Below are positions 43,965 to 52,407 of a DNA stretch of 64,000 bases, one piece after another. Position numbers and translations under genes: made by a program. The DNA is from Brevundimonas mediterranea. Its GTDB lineage: Bacteria > Pseudomonadota > Alphaproteobacteria > Caulobacterales > Caulobacteraceae. A model generated the notes under the pieces. That model made no database searches. It worked only from the letters and a program-made list of their open reading frames with translations, and was not told the origin of the DNA. Numbering within the stretch: the first letter of the stretch is position 1; every line of letters starts with the position of its first letter. The DNA lies in NCBI RefSeq assembly GCF_011064825.1, contig NZ_CP048751.1, forward strand, positions 2,914,001 through 2,978,000, in the 5' to 3' direction.

Positions 43965-44243
43965 ATGAGCGACCTGATCGCCAATATCGTCGGCTCGGCC
44001 GCAGCGGTCTGCTCCGTGACCAGTTTCGCGCCCCAGGCGATCAAGATCTGGAAGGAACGCGACGCCTCGTCGGTCAGTCTGAAGACCTATTCCCTGACCG
44101 TGACCTGTTTCGCCCTGTGGGTCGTCTACGGCGTCATGACCCAGGCCTGGCCGGTGACCATCGCCAACTCATGCGCCCTGGTCATGGCTTCGGGGGTCCT
44201 GGCGATGAAATGGCGCTTCCGGAACGGCGATCCCGAAGCGTGA
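43965..44243 (+). CDS. SemiSWEET-type PQ-loop transporter
   Basis: Three-helix SemiSWEET protein, 92 residues, forming sugar-transporting dimers in this family. The PQ motif is seen in SFAPQAIKIWKERDASSVSL. Family size and helix layout fit. The substrate is not known. Confidence 0.87.
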   Translation: MSDLIANIVGSAAAVCSVTSFAPQAIKIWKERDASSVSLKTYSLTVTCFALWVVYGVMTQAWPVTIANSCALVMASGVLAMKWRFRNGDPEA

Positions 44244-44307
44244 CGGTTTGATCCGGATCAAGGCGAACCCTGTCTGACGGCGCAATCGTGGGCGGAGGAG
44301 ATTTCGC

Positions 44308-44418
44308 ATGCCCCAGGACGCAGTTCCATTCGTCGCCGCTATCGTCGCGGCCTTCGTCTTCTTCATGGCCGCGCTGGCCCTGGCCGGTCTGTATTCGCGC
44401 TCGTCCGACGACAAGTGA
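44308..44418 (+). CDS. 36-residue single-helix membrane peptide
   Basis: A small gene with GGAGGAG seven bases before its ATG. The product starts MPQDAVPFVAAIVAAFVFF, continues with a hydrophobic helix (about residues 7-29, ending ALALAGLY) and finishes with the polar tail SRSSDDK. A clean N-out or C-in single helix with an excellent ribosome site makes it likely real. Function unknown; it is not similar to anything I recognise. Confidence 0.65.
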   Translation: MPQDAVPFVAAIVAAFVFFMAALALAGLYSRSSDDK

Positions 44419-44502
44419 CGACAGCTTTACCCGACGTGATCTTGGCGCCCTGCGCGATGCGGGTTACGGCATGTGTTCCAACGTCCAAGGGAGACGCCTC
44501 CA

Positions 44503-44808
44503 ATGCCTGATCTCGCACAAGTCACAGAACACATCCGCGGCGCCGTCGGCGACAACTCCGGCCTCGGCAAGACCGTGAAGCTCGACCTCGGCGACGAGGG
44601 CAAGATCTTCATCGACGGCGCCTCGGTGCCGAACACCGTCACCAACGAAGACAAGCCCGCCGACGCCACCATCTCGATGAAATGGGATGACTTCATGGCC
44701 CTGTCGGAAGGCAAGCTGGATCCGATGATGGCCTTCATGCAGGGCAAGCTGAAGATCGCCGGCGATATGATGATCGCCCAGAAACTGGCCCCGCTGCTGA
44801 AGCGCTGA
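44503..44808 (+). CDS. SCP2 sterol-carrier domain protein
   Basis: Lipid-binding SCP2 domain, 101 residues, with the typical VKLDLGDEGKIFIDG, DATISMKWDDFMALSEGKLDPM and AFMQGKLKIAGDMMIAQKL segments. Start at ATG 44503 with AAGGGAGA upstream. A clear terminator follows, then an acyl-CoA dehydrogenase gene, in keeping with a lipid-related role. Confidence 0.92.
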   Translation: MPDLAQVTEHIRGAVGDNSGLGKTVKLDLGDEGKIFIDGASVPNTVTNEDKPADATISMKWDDFMALSEGKLDPMMAFMQGKLKIAGDMMIAQKLAPLLKR

Positions 44809-44833
44809 TGGCAGGCTGAGCAACAGTTGATTG

Positions 44834-44866
44834 CGGCGCGGCTCCCCTCGGGGCCGCGCCGTTTTC
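44834..44866 (+). terminator. Terminator after SCP2 gene
   Basis: A 9-bp perfect GC stem (44834-44842 with 44853-44861) is followed by TTTT. It ends the SCP2 transcript. Confidence 0.85.
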
Positions 44867-44912
44867 GTCTTCAGCGCCCGTCAGAGACGCGAACGAAAAA
44901 CGAGGAAACGAC

Positions 44913-46124
44913 ATGGACTTCAGACATTCCGACCGCGCCCTGGACTGGCACGCCCGCGTGCGCCGTTTCCTCGACGAACAGGTCATCCCGCGCGAGGCCG
45001 AATATTTCGCCCAGGTGCGCGAGAACCCGAACCGCCAGCCCCCGGTCATGGAGGCCATGAAGGCCGCCGCGCGCGAGGCGGGCCTGTGGAACATGTTCCT
45101 GCCGGGCGAGCATGGCGCCGGCCTGACCAACCTCGACTACGCGCCTCTGGCCGAGATGATGGGCGCCCATCTGTGGTCGTCGGAGGTGTTCAACTGCAAC
45201 GCCCCCGACACCGGCAATATGGAAGTCCTGCACATGTACGGCGACGCGGCCCAGCAGGACCGCTGGCTGAAGCCGCTCATGGCGGGCCAGATCCGCTCGG
45301 CCTTCCTGATGACCGAGCCCGAGGTCGCCTCGTCCGACGCCACCAATATCCAGACCCGGATCGAGCGCGACGGCGACCACTATGTCATCAACGGCCGCAA
45401 ATGGTGGTCGACCAATATGGCCCACCCGAACGTCGCCGTGACCATCGTCATGGGCAAGACCGACCCGGACGCCGCGACCCACGCCCAGCAGTCCCAGATC
45501 ATCGTCCCCGTCGACACGCCCGGCTTCCGCGTCGAGCGGATGCTGTCGGTGTTCGGCTATGACGAACGCCCCATCGGCCACGCCGAGGTGGTGCTGGAGA
45601 ACGTCCGCGTCCCCGCCTCGAACCTGATCGCCGGCGAGGGCCGGGGGTTCGAGATCGCGCAAGGCCGCCTCGGCCCCGGCCGTATCCACCACTGCATGCG
45701 CGTGATCGGCGCGGCCGAGCGGGCGCTGGAGCTGATGGTGAAGCGCCTCTTGAACCGCACCGCCTTCAGGAAACAGCTGGCCGAACATTCAGTCTGGGAG
45801 CAGCGGGTCGCCGACGCCCGCACCAATATCGAGATGTGCCGCCTGCTGGTGCTGAAGGCCGCCTGGATGATGGACGAGGCGGGGGCCAAGAACGCCCGCT
45901 CCGAAATCGCCCAGATCAAGGTCGCCGCCCCCCGCATGGCGCTTCAGGTCATCGACGACGCCATCCAGGCCTTCGGCGGCGCCGGCGTCTCGGGCGACAC
46001 GCCCCTGGCCGAACTCTATGCGACGGTGCGCACCCTGCGGATCGCCGACGGCCCGGACGAGGTTCACAACCGCAGCATCGCCCGGCTGGAGTACGCCAAA
46101 CACGGCGGCAAGCCGGTGCGTTGA
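44913..46124 (+). CDS. Acyl-CoA dehydrogenase
   Basis: FAD-dependent acyl-CoA dehydrogenase, 403 residues. Seen: [35 protein letters not shown] (FAD/substrate strand region), [22 protein letters not shown], and [36 protein letters not shown] at the C-terminus. It is of the ACAD10/11-like group, commonly used for fatty or branched acyl-CoA. The ATG at 44913 follows a good purine-rich stretch. Confidence 0.93.
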   Translation: MDFRHSDRALDWHARVRRFLDEQVIPREAEYFAQVRENPNRQPPVMEAMKAAAREAGLWNMFLPGEHGAGLTNLDYAPLAEMMGAHLWSSEVFNCNAPDTGNMEVLHMYGDAAQQDRWLKPLMAGQIRSAFLMTEPEVASSDATNIQTRIERDGDHYVINGRKWWSTNMAHPNVAVTIVMGKTDPDAATHAQQSQIIVPVDTPGFRVERMLSVFGYDERPIGHAEVVLENVRVPASNLIAGEGRGFEIAQGRLGPGRIHHCMRVIGAAERALELMVKRLLNRTAFRKQLAEHSVWEQRVADARTNIEMCRLLVLKAAWMMDEAGAKNARSEIAQIKVAAPRMALQVIDDAIQAFGGAGVSGDTPLAELYATVRTLRIADGPDEVHNRSIARLEYAKHGGKPVR

Positions 46125-46241
46125 ATTCACCGTTACGCTTCCTAGATCAGGGGAACTCCGGCTGAGGCGTGACGTTCGTTCTGCTTGGACGACGCGACGC
46201 CCGCCGGGGCTTCGGGGCTGAGGCGGGACGGAACGGCTGAC

Positions 46242-48404
46242 ATGAATGCTCGCTTCGAGCCCGATACGCGGGCGGCGTCGGATGTGGCGCGTTTCAGGGA
46301 GACCCGGGTCGCCATGCCCGCCCTGGCCGACGGCCTTTCGCCCGAGGACCTGTCGGCCCAGTCCATGCCGGATTGCAGTCCCGGCAAATGGCACCTGGCC
46401 CACACCAGCTGGTTCTTCGAGGCCATGATCCTGTCGGCCGATCCGGACTACCAGCCGGTCGATCCGCGCTTCCAGCAGCTGTTCAACTCCTACTACGAGG
46501 CCCTGGGCGAACGGGTGCCCCGGCCCCAGCGCGGTCTGATGACCCGCCCCTCGGTGGACGAGGTCCTGGCCTATCGGCGCGAAATCGATCGCCGCATGGC
46601 CGCCTGGCTGGCCTCGGGTCCGTCCAGCGGTCAGCAACTCTATCTGTTCGAGCTGGGCCTGCACCACGACCAGCAGCATCAGGAGCTGTTCCTGATGGAC
46701 CTGCTGAACCTGATGTCCCGCTCGCCGCTGGACCCGGCCGCCTATGGGGTCGAGCCGCGACAGGCCCCGTTGGAGCCCCCGCGCGGCGGCGTCGTCGCCT
46801 TCGACGGCGGCCTGGTCTCAATCGGTCACGACGGCCCCGGCTTCGCCTTCGACAACGAGGGGCCCTCGCACCGGGTCTGGCTGGAGCCCTTCGCTCTGGC
46901 CGCCGATCTCGTGACCAACGGCGACTGGCTGGGTTTCATCGCCGACGGCGGCTACGCCCGACCCGAGCTGTGGCTGTCCGACGGCTGGGCGACAGTCAAG
47001 GCCGAGGTCTGGACCGCGCCCCTCTACTGGCGCCGCGACGGCGACGACTGGAGCGTCATGAGCCTGACCGGCCGCGTTCCCGTCGACCCGGCCGCCCCGG
47101 TGCGTCATGTCAGCTTCTACGAGGCCGACGCCTACGCCCGCTGGGCCGGCAAACGCCTGCCGTCCGAGGCGGAATGGGAGCACGCCGCGACCACGGCCCC
47201 CGACGCCTTGTCCAACCTGTCGGGCGAGGTCTGGCAGTGGACGTCCAGCGCCTACGCCCCATACCCCGGCTTCCAGCCGACGCCGGGCACGGCGGCCGAG
47301 TACAATGGCAAGTTCATGGCCAATCAGATGGTCCTGCGCGGCGGCGCCTTCGCCACGCCGCCCGGCCATGCCCGCATCACCTATCGCAACTTCTTCTACC
47401 CCCAACAGAGGTGGGCCTTCATGGGTCTGAGACTGGCCGAAGACGCCCCGCACGAGCGCAAGGTTTCCCCCGAGGACGACCCCCAGACCGCCGCCTTCCG
47501 GCGTGACCTGGTCCAGGGCCTGTCGCGTGGCCAGAAGGCCGTGCCGCCCAAATGGTTCTACGACGCCGAGGGCTCGCGCCTGTTTGAGGACATCACCGCC
47601 CTGCCGGAATATTATCCGACCCGTCAGGAGACGGCCCTGCTGCGCGACCGCGCCGCCGCCCTGACCGCCGACTTCGGCCCAGACGCCGTCCTGGTCGAGT
47701 TCGGATCGGGGGCCAGCGAAAAGACCCGTCTCCTGCTGGACGCCGCGCCCGACCTCGGCGCCTATGTGCCGCTGGACATCAGCGAGTCAGCCCTGCTGGA
47801 CGCCGCCGCCCGTATCCGCGCCGACTATCCCCGCCTGCGGGTCCAGCCGGTCCCGGGCGACTTCGAACATCTCGCGCCCCTGCCGGACGATTTGCCGCAC
47901 GGCCGGCGCATCGGTTTCTTCCCCGGCTCCACCATCGGCAATCTGGAGCCCGAGGAGGCGGTGCGGTTCCTGGCCTCGGCGCGCCGGATGCTGGGGGAGG
48001 GGGCGCTGTTCATTCTGGGCGTCGATCTGGTCAAGGATCCCGCGACCCTGGTCGCCGCCTATGACGACAGTCAGGGCGTCACCGCCGCGTTCAACCTGAA
48101 TCTCCTGGCCCGCGCCAACGCCGAACTGGACGCCGATTTCGACCTCGACGCCTTCGCCCACCGCGCCGTCTGGAACCCGGATCAGTCGCGCATGGAGATG
48201 CACCTCCAGGCCGTGCGCCAAACCGCCGCCCGCGTCGGCGACAGCGCCTTCAACTTCATGGCCGGAGAGACCATCCACACCGAAAGCTCGCGCAAGTTCA
48301 CGCAGGATTCGGTCGCCGCACTGGCCAAGGAGTCCGGCTGGTCCACGGCCGGTTTCGAGGTTTCGCCCGAACCCCGCGTAGCCCTGGCCTTGTTGCGAGG
48401 TTGA
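46242..48404 (+). CDS. Fused EgtB-EgtD ergothioneine synthesis enzyme
   Basis: One open frame of 720 residues joins two ergothioneine enzymes. The N-terminal part is EgtB: a DinB-like domain with the iron site H142-x3-H146-x-E148 (HHDQQHQE) and an FGE-sulfatase domain (ATTAPDALSNLSGEVWQW; VLRGGAFATPPGHARITYRNFF). A linker near 395-405 leads to EgtD, the histidine N-alpha-trimethyltransferase (SRLFEDITALPEYYPTRQE; VEFGSGASEKTRLLL; PLDISESALLDAAARI; FFPGSTIGNL). It should make hercynine and then couple sulfur to it. The order is opposite to fungal Egt1 (EgtD then EgtB). No frameshift is visible. A TTG at 46185 is an alternative start. Confidence 0.9.
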   Translation: MNARFEPDTRAASDVARFRETRVAMPALADGLSPEDLSAQSMPDCSPGKWHLAHTSWFFEAMILSADPDYQPVDPRFQQLFNSYYEALGERVPRPQRGLMTRPSVDEVLAYRREIDRRMAAWLASGPSSGQQLYLFELGLHHDQQHQELFLMDLLNLMSRSPLDPAAYGVEPRQAPLEPPRGGVVAFDGGLVSIGHDGPGFAFDNEGPSHRVWLEPFALAADLVTNGDWLGFIADGGYARPELWLSDGWATVKAEVWTAPLYWRRDGDDWSVMSLTGRVPVDPAAPVRHVSFYEADAYARWAGKRLPSEAEWEHAATTAPDALSNLSGEVWQWTSSAYAPYPGFQPTPGTAAEYNGKFMANQMVLRGGAFATPPGHARITYRNFFYPQQRWAFMGLRLAEDAPHERKVSPEDDPQTAAFRRDLVQGLSRGQKAVPPKWFYDAEGSRLFEDITALPEYYPTRQETALLRDRAAALTADFGPDAVLVEFGSGASEKTRLLLDAAPDLGAYVPLDISESALLDAAARIRADYPRLRVQPVPGDFEHLAPLPDDLPHGRRIGFFPGSTIGNLEPEEAVRFLASARRMLGEGALFILGVDLVKDPATLVAAYDDSQGVTAAFNLNLLARANAELDADFDLDAFAHRAVWNPDQSRMEMHLQAVRQTAARVGDSAFNFMAGETIHTESSRKFTQDSVAALAKESGWSTAGFEVSPEPRVALALLRG

Positions 48405-48410
48405 GACCCT

Positions 48411-48430
48411 GTGGGGGCGTACACCCCCAC
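48411..48430. repeat. GC-rich palindrome after egtBD
   Basis: GTGGGGG and CCCCCAC arms with a 6-base loop, four bases after the egtBD stop. It may slow transcription but has no T run, so it is not a clear terminator. The rest of the 145-base gap shows nothing further. Confidence 0.45.
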
Positions 48431-48549
48431 GCCCGTCACCTCGGGCGAGCGTTGACCCAGGACGACAGTTTCCTGCAGTCGCGATCTGAAGGTCGGCTTT
48501 CTTACGGCGGGTCTATTTCGGTTTGCGACCCATTTCGGACGTCAGGCGG

Positions 48550-49023
48550 CTACCTAGTGAAGCTGCTTAGCGGTCCGCGCCAACCGAGTTTATGGACAGC
48601 ATCCAACCGACCATCACATTGAACACAATCCTCGCCATCCCGGCTTCCCGTGGCGATCCAGATTTCTCCCTTCACGGGTAGAACGGACCAACGACAGGGC
48701 GGTCCTCCGAACAGCTCCGGATAAAGCGTAGCGTCGAAACGAACGGACGTTCGCGTGGCCTCCCCCTGGCCTTTCAAGGTCGCGAGAGGCGTCAGCTCGA
48801 ACGTTCCGCGCATCAGTTCCGTCTCATCTGCGGGCAATGGGTCGGTATCCACCACCACTGCCGTAACGACGTAGAGCACCACCCTCTCAGACACTTCCAT
48901 GGCTACTGGTAGGCTTGGCGACCCAGCGCTGCAGAGAGCTTCATCTGCTGGCGGGTCGGCAGACACATTGCCAGCCGCGAGCATGATCCCAGCTAATGCG
49001 AAGGCGATGCCTGCCCGTTTCAT
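48550..49023 (-). CDS. Secreted hypothetical protein
   Basis: A 157-residue protein with a signal peptide (MKRAGIAFALAGIMLAAGNV, cut likely after SADP or VSA). The mature part has four or more cysteines (ALCSAG, GPPCRW, GEDCVQCDG), suggesting disulfides in the periplasm. I do not recognise a family. It sits 63 bases from the end of an IS element, so its own promoter may have been displaced or replaced. Confidence 0.65.
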   Translation of the reverse strand: MKRAGIAFALAGIMLAAGNVSADPPADEALCSAGSPSLPVAMEVSERVVLYVVTAVVVDTDPLPADETELMRGTFELTPLATLKGQGEATRTSVRFDATLYPELFGGPPCRWSVLPVKGEIWIATGSRDGEDCVQCDGRLDAVHKLGWRGPLSSFTR

Positions 49024-49085
49024 CGTGATTGGCCGTCCCAGCGATTTTAGCGAGACTGCCTCGCGTAGCTTCCGCTTTCCATCTG

Positions 49086-49096
49086 TGGACGCCCCC
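49086..49096. repeat. Right-end inverted repeat of the IS
   Basis: TGGACGCCCCC is the 11-bp match (inverted) to the repeat at 50424-50434. It marks the transposase 3' side of the element. Confidence 0.8.
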
Positions 49097-49342
49097 TTCA
49101 GCGCAAGAGTGATTTTCGGGAATTTCTGACACGTAGTCGGATGCTGCCATCTGTCCGGCCTGTTGATGCGGTCGCTCAAAGACCGCTGGCCTGTATGGGA
49201 GTTCGCGGATCCGGTCCAAATCACCCACGGCGTGCTCGAAGCACAGTGGAAAGCCCTGGTTTTCCTGATCCCGTCTCGCCGACTGTTGCGCCATACGCTC
49301 CTTCGCTCATCCCTACGCTTCGACGTCTCGCGGTCGTGCTGG
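49097..49342 (-). ncRNA. Candidate bridge RNA of the IS
   Basis: A 246-base non-coding segment between the transposase stop and the right inverted repeat. Hairpins in it include GCGGTC/GACCGC (49168-49186) and GTGCT/AGCAC (around 49232-49244), plus CGGTCGTG/CACGACCG overlapping the stop codon at 49331-49359. In IS1111-group elements the guide (bridge) RNA is encoded at this end. The assignment rests on location and structure only. Confidence 0.5.
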
Positions 49343-50368
49343 CTAGGCCGACACGACCGGAGCTCGGTAGACATCGCCCTTGGCCAAGAGCGCCCAGACT
49401 ATGCGGGCGTTCTTGTTCGCCAAGGCGACGATGACCAACATCTTGGGCTTTCTCTCCAGCATCTGGCTCAGCCAGGAACCTGCTGGCGCGCCCCGAATGA
49501 CGGCCTGTTTGATCACCGCGCTGGCCCCGATGGTCAGCAGCCGTCGAAGCGTTCGCTCGCCCATCTTGGTGATCGCGCCGAGCTTCTGCTGACCGCCGGT
49601 GGATCGTTGTCGCGGCGTCAGTCCCAGCCAGGCGGCGAAGTGCCGACCGCTCTTGAAGGCTTCGGGTGACGGGGCCAGTGCGACCAAGGCTGTAGCTGTG
49701 ATGGGACCGATCCCGGGAATGGTCATCAGTCGACGCGCAACCGGATCGTTCTTGGCCCGGGAAGCAATCTCCGCATCGAGCACGGCGATCTGCTGGTCCA
49801 GCGATCGGAGGGTCGAGACCAGGACGAGAAGAATCGTCCGCGCGGCGGTTGGAAGCGCCTCTGCCGGATCTTCGACGCGCGCGATCAACCTATCGACGTG
49901 CGGAACGCCCTTGGGAACAATCCAGCCGTATTCGGCCAGGTGACCGCGCAGGGCGTTGATCGTCTGGGTTCGCTGCCGGACCAGAAGGTCGCGGGCCCGA
50001 AAGACCACGCTGCTGGCCTGCTGCTCCTCCTCCTTCAGCGGCACGAACCTCATACTGGGGCGCTGCGCCGCCTCACAGATGGCTTCGGCATCGGCCGCAT
50101 CGTTCTTCTGACGCTTCACGAACGGCTTTACATAGATGGGCGGGATCAATCGGATCGTATGACCCTGGCGGGCCAGCTCACGCCCCCAGTAATGGGCGCC
50201 GGCGCAGGCCTCCATCGCCACCACGCAGGGCGACAGGCCAGCGAAGAACGCCAGCAATCGGCCTCGACCCAACTTCTTGCGAAACACCACCTCGCCCGAG
50301 GCATCAGCGCCATGCGCTTGAAAGATGTTCTTGGCGAGATCCAGACCGACAGTGCTAACTTGTTCCAC
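49343..50368 (-). CDS. IS110-family DEDD transposase
   Basis: Full-length IS110-family recombinase, 341 residues. N-terminal RuvC-like DEDD domain (STVGLDLAKNIFQAHG; VVAMEACAGAHYWGREL; KRQKNDAADAEAICEA) and C-terminal Transposase_20 domain (MTIPGIGPITATALVAL; GLTPRQRSTGGQQKLG with the nearby serine that acts with DEDD). GTG start at 50368 with AGGAGG 7 bases upstream. No stop or frameshift interrupts it, so it may be active. Confidence 0.95.
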   Translation of the reverse strand: MEQVSTVGLDLAKNIFQAHGADASGEVVFRKKLGRGRLLAFFAGLSPCVVAMEACAGAHYWGRELARQGHTIRLIPPIYVKPFVKRQKNDAADAEAICEAAQRPSMRFVPLKEEEQQASSVVFRARDLLVRQRTQTINALRGHLAEYGWIVPKGVPHVDRLIARVEDPAEALPTAARTILLVLVSTLRSLDQQIAVLDAEIASRAKNDPVARRLMTIPGIGPITATALVALAPSPEAFKSGRHFAAWLGLTPRQRSTGGQQKLGAITKMGERTLRRLLTIGASAVIKQAVIRGAPAGSWLSQMLERKPKMLVIVALANKNARIVWALLAKGDVYRAPVVSA

Positions 50369-50423
50369 GGACGCCTCCTTCGAGTGCTGTTCAACACCTC
50401 ACTCTGGCACATAGATGCCGTCG

Positions 50424-50434
50424 GGGGGCGTCCA
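50424..50434. repeat. Left-end inverted repeat of the IS
   Basis: GGGGGCGTCCA is the inverted partner of 49086-49096, 55 bases before the transposase start codon (reading on the minus strand). Confidence 0.8.
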
Positions 50435-50554
50435 CCCCATCACCCATAATAGCCGTTTGAAAAGTCCGCTTTCGGCGACGGCGCCGTCCGGCCCTTTGCT
50501 GGTGTCGGTGTATCCTCGTCTTTTCCTGGCTTGTCCGAGGATGACGGGGACCAG

Positions 50555-50586
50555 AAAAAGGGCGGCGCATCTTTGACGCGCCGCCC
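50555..50586 (-). terminator. Terminator after KGG-protein gene
   Basis: A 9-bp stem (GCGCCGCCC with GGGCGGCGC), read on the minus strand and followed by TTTTT, ends the KGG-protein transcript. It lies between that gene and the IS. Confidence 0.85.
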
Positions 50587-50609
50587 TGCAGAATTTCACT
50601 GAAGCCGTA

Positions 50610-50828
50610 TCACTCGGCTTCGTTCGAAGCGTCCTTCTTCGGCCCGTGCGAGGCCTCGCCGCCCTTGCGTCCGGCCTGGGCGGCCAGACTGCGATCCTGG
50701 GAGAAGCTTCTCTTTTCGCTGGGGACGCTGGCGCCCCCTTTGCGCGCGATCTCGCGCTGCCGTTCCGGATCCATCGAGGCGAAGCCTCGCTTGGAAACGC
50801 CGGAGGGTCGCGTGGGTTGGCTGTCCAT
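50610..50828 (-). CDS. KGG-motif stress-type protein
   Basis: Small hydrophilic protein, 72 residues, with the KGG repeats seen in GsiB/ConF-like stress proteins (EIARKGGASV and AGRKGGEASH; MDPERQREIA before the first). Such proteins are disordered and appear under dehydration or general stress; the molecular role is unclear. It has its own terminator. Confidence 0.82.
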   Translation of the reverse strand: MDSQPTRPSGVSKRGFASMDPERQREIARKGGASVPSEKRSFSQDRSLAAQAGRKGGEASHGPKKDASNEAE

Positions 50829-50908
50829 CGGTGTTCCTTTCAGTGCTGCGGTTGCGCTTGCCGAAGTGAACCCTGTGACTCGGTGACGGTTCCGTGCGGA
50901 ACTTCGTT

Positions 50909-51109
50909 TTACTGTCCCGCCTCTGAACGTCTTTGTGGTTTGACTTCAATCGGCTCCGTAGGGGCGGGATCGCCTTCGTCGCCGCCGCCGGGCTCCATCG
51001 GCGGCATTTCGTCGGGCGTGTCGGACGGATCGATTTCGGGCTGGGGCGTCGGGTCCGGCTGGATCTCGGGTTGCGGCGTTCCGGGGGGCGTGGGTTCGAC
51101 ATAGGTCAT
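50909..51109 (-). CDS. Proline-rich small acidic protein
   Basis: A 66-residue protein rich in Pro, Asp and Glu (EPTPPGTPQPEIQPDPTPQP), probably disordered. The start at 51109 has AAGGAGA at optimal distance, so translation is likely. It has no signal peptide or membrane segment. I do not recognise a family with a known job. Divergent from the DUF883-like gene. Confidence 0.68.
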   Translation of the reverse strand: MTYVEPTPPGTPQPEIQPDPTPQPEIDPSDTPDEMPPMEPGGGDEGDPAPTEPIEVKPQRRSEAGQ

Positions 51110-51218
51110 GGTCTTCTCCTTTGAGGCTGAAAGAACGCCACGCGACCCGCAATGTTCACGGCCGGGTTGGAACTGGATCGGGGCGCGCCGGTTCAGTGTC
51201 CGAACCCCGGAGATCACC

Positions 51219-51512
51219 ATGACCCAGACCCCCATCACCCCCGCATCGCCCGACGACATCGTCCTGGAAGACGACACCCTGACCCAGCGTCTAGACCGTC
51301 AGGCCGACGCCATCCTGGCCGAAGGCGAGCGCCGCAGCTTCGAAGACACGACCTCCCTGCGTCAGGCGCTTCGTGAAGACGCCGAACTGATCCGCAGCAA
51401 GGTGGTCGGCCGGGTCGAAACCGCCCGCGACGGCATCCGCGATGAACCGATGAAGACCACCCTCTACGCCCTGGGCGTCGGCGTGATCATCGGCATGCTG
51501 CTGCGCCGCTGA
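51219..51512 (+). CDS. DUF883/ElaB-like membrane-anchored protein
   Basis: A 97-residue protein with a long amphipathic helical part (TQRLDRQADAILAEGERRSF; LREDAELIRSKVVGRVETA) and a C-terminal membrane helix ending GVGVIIGMLLRR. This is the layout of ElaB/YqjD-type proteins, which tether to the inner membrane and appear in stationary phase. Start at ATG 51219. Confidence 0.75.
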   Translation: MTQTPITPASPDDIVLEDDTLTQRLDRQADAILAEGERRSFEDTTSLRQALREDAELIRSKVVGRVETARDGIRDEPMKTTLYALGVGVIIGMLLRR

Positions 51513-51513
51513 T

Positions 51514-52215
51514 CTAGGCCGGCCCCACCGGTTCCCGCTGGATCGGCGCCCTTTGCAGCGCCGCATCCGACACGAAGGGATTGGTCCGCCGCTCCTCGCC
51601 GAAGGTCGAGATGGGCCCATGTCCCGGCACGAAGGTCACGTCGTCGCCCAGCGGCCACAGCTTCTCGACCACGGCGCGGATCAGGGCGGGCGGATCGCTC
51701 ATCGGGAAGTCGGTGCGGCCGACTGATCCCTTGAACAGAACGTCCCCCACCTGGGCGAATCGCGCCGCGCGATTGAAGAAGATCACATGGCCCGGCGTAT
51801 GGCCGGGGCAATGCCGCACCTCCCAGGTCGTCTCGCCCAGGCTGACCGTATCGCCGTCCTCCAGCCAGCGGTCGGGGGTGAAGGGCCGCGCATCGGGCAG
51901 GCCGTACATCCGGCCGCTCTCCACGATCCGGTCGATCCAGAACTGATCGGCCTTCTGCGGCCCGGTGATCTGGACCCCGGTCTTCTCCTGCATCTCGGCC
52001 GCGCCGCCGGCGTGGTCCAGGTGGCCGTGGGTGATCCAGATCTGATCGATGGTCAGCCCACGCCGCTCGACCTCGCCCAGAACCGCATCGACCGCGCCGC
52101 CCGGATCGATCACCGCCGCCTTGTTCGTCGCGGTGCACCAGACGGTGGTGCAGTTCTGCTGAAGCGGGGTGACGGGCGTGACGAAGACGCCGATGGGGGA
52201 GGCGGGCTGGCTCAT
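51514..52215 (-). CDS. MBL-fold hydrolase, glyoxalase II-like
   Basis: Metallo-beta-lactamase-fold hydrolase, 233 residues. Metal motif THGHLDHAGG (HxHxDH), then CPGHTPGH, GDVLFKGSVGRTDFP and FVPGHGP. This set is typical of the YcbL-type glyoxalase II branch. ATG at 52215. It ends one base after the stop of the upstream convergent gene, with no terminator visible. Confidence 0.9.
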   Translation of the reverse strand: MSQPASPIGVFVTPVTPLQQNCTTVWCTATNKAAVIDPGGAVDAVLGEVERRGLTIDQIWITHGHLDHAGGAAEMQEKTGVQITGPQKADQFWIDRIVESGRMYGLPDARPFTPDRWLEDGDTVSLGETTWEVRHCPGHTPGHVIFFNRAARFAQVGDVLFKGSVGRTDFPMSDPPALIRAVVEKLWPLGDDVTFVPGHGPISTFGEERRTNPFVSDAALQRAPIQREPVGPA

Positions 52216-52407
52216 TCGGCCAACATAACCCCCGATGCGGCGTGAAACCACCGTCCGAGGCCACGCTCACGTTGACCTTTGGAGCCCTTCTCGACATAAG
52301 GGCGGGCTTCGAGGCGCCGCTCCCAACGGGGCGGCCTTCTTGCTTTATCCATTCCGCGCCGGCCGTCTCGACGGTCCATGCGCCCCAGAGCGTCAGAAAT
52401 CCCGACC

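Larger units (their letters stand above)
49086..50434 (-). mobile_element. IS1111-type IS110-family insertion sequence
   Basis: A complete-looking element of about 1349 bases. Perfect 11-bp inverted repeats lie at 49086-49096 (TGGACGCCCCC) and 50424-50434 (GGGGGCGTCCA). It encodes one 341-residue DEDD transposase on the minus strand. The gap upstream of the transposase is short (55 bases between repeat and start) and the gap downstream is long (246 bases), which is the layout of the IS1111 group. True ends may lie a few bases outside the repeats, as these are often subterminal. Confidence 0.8.
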
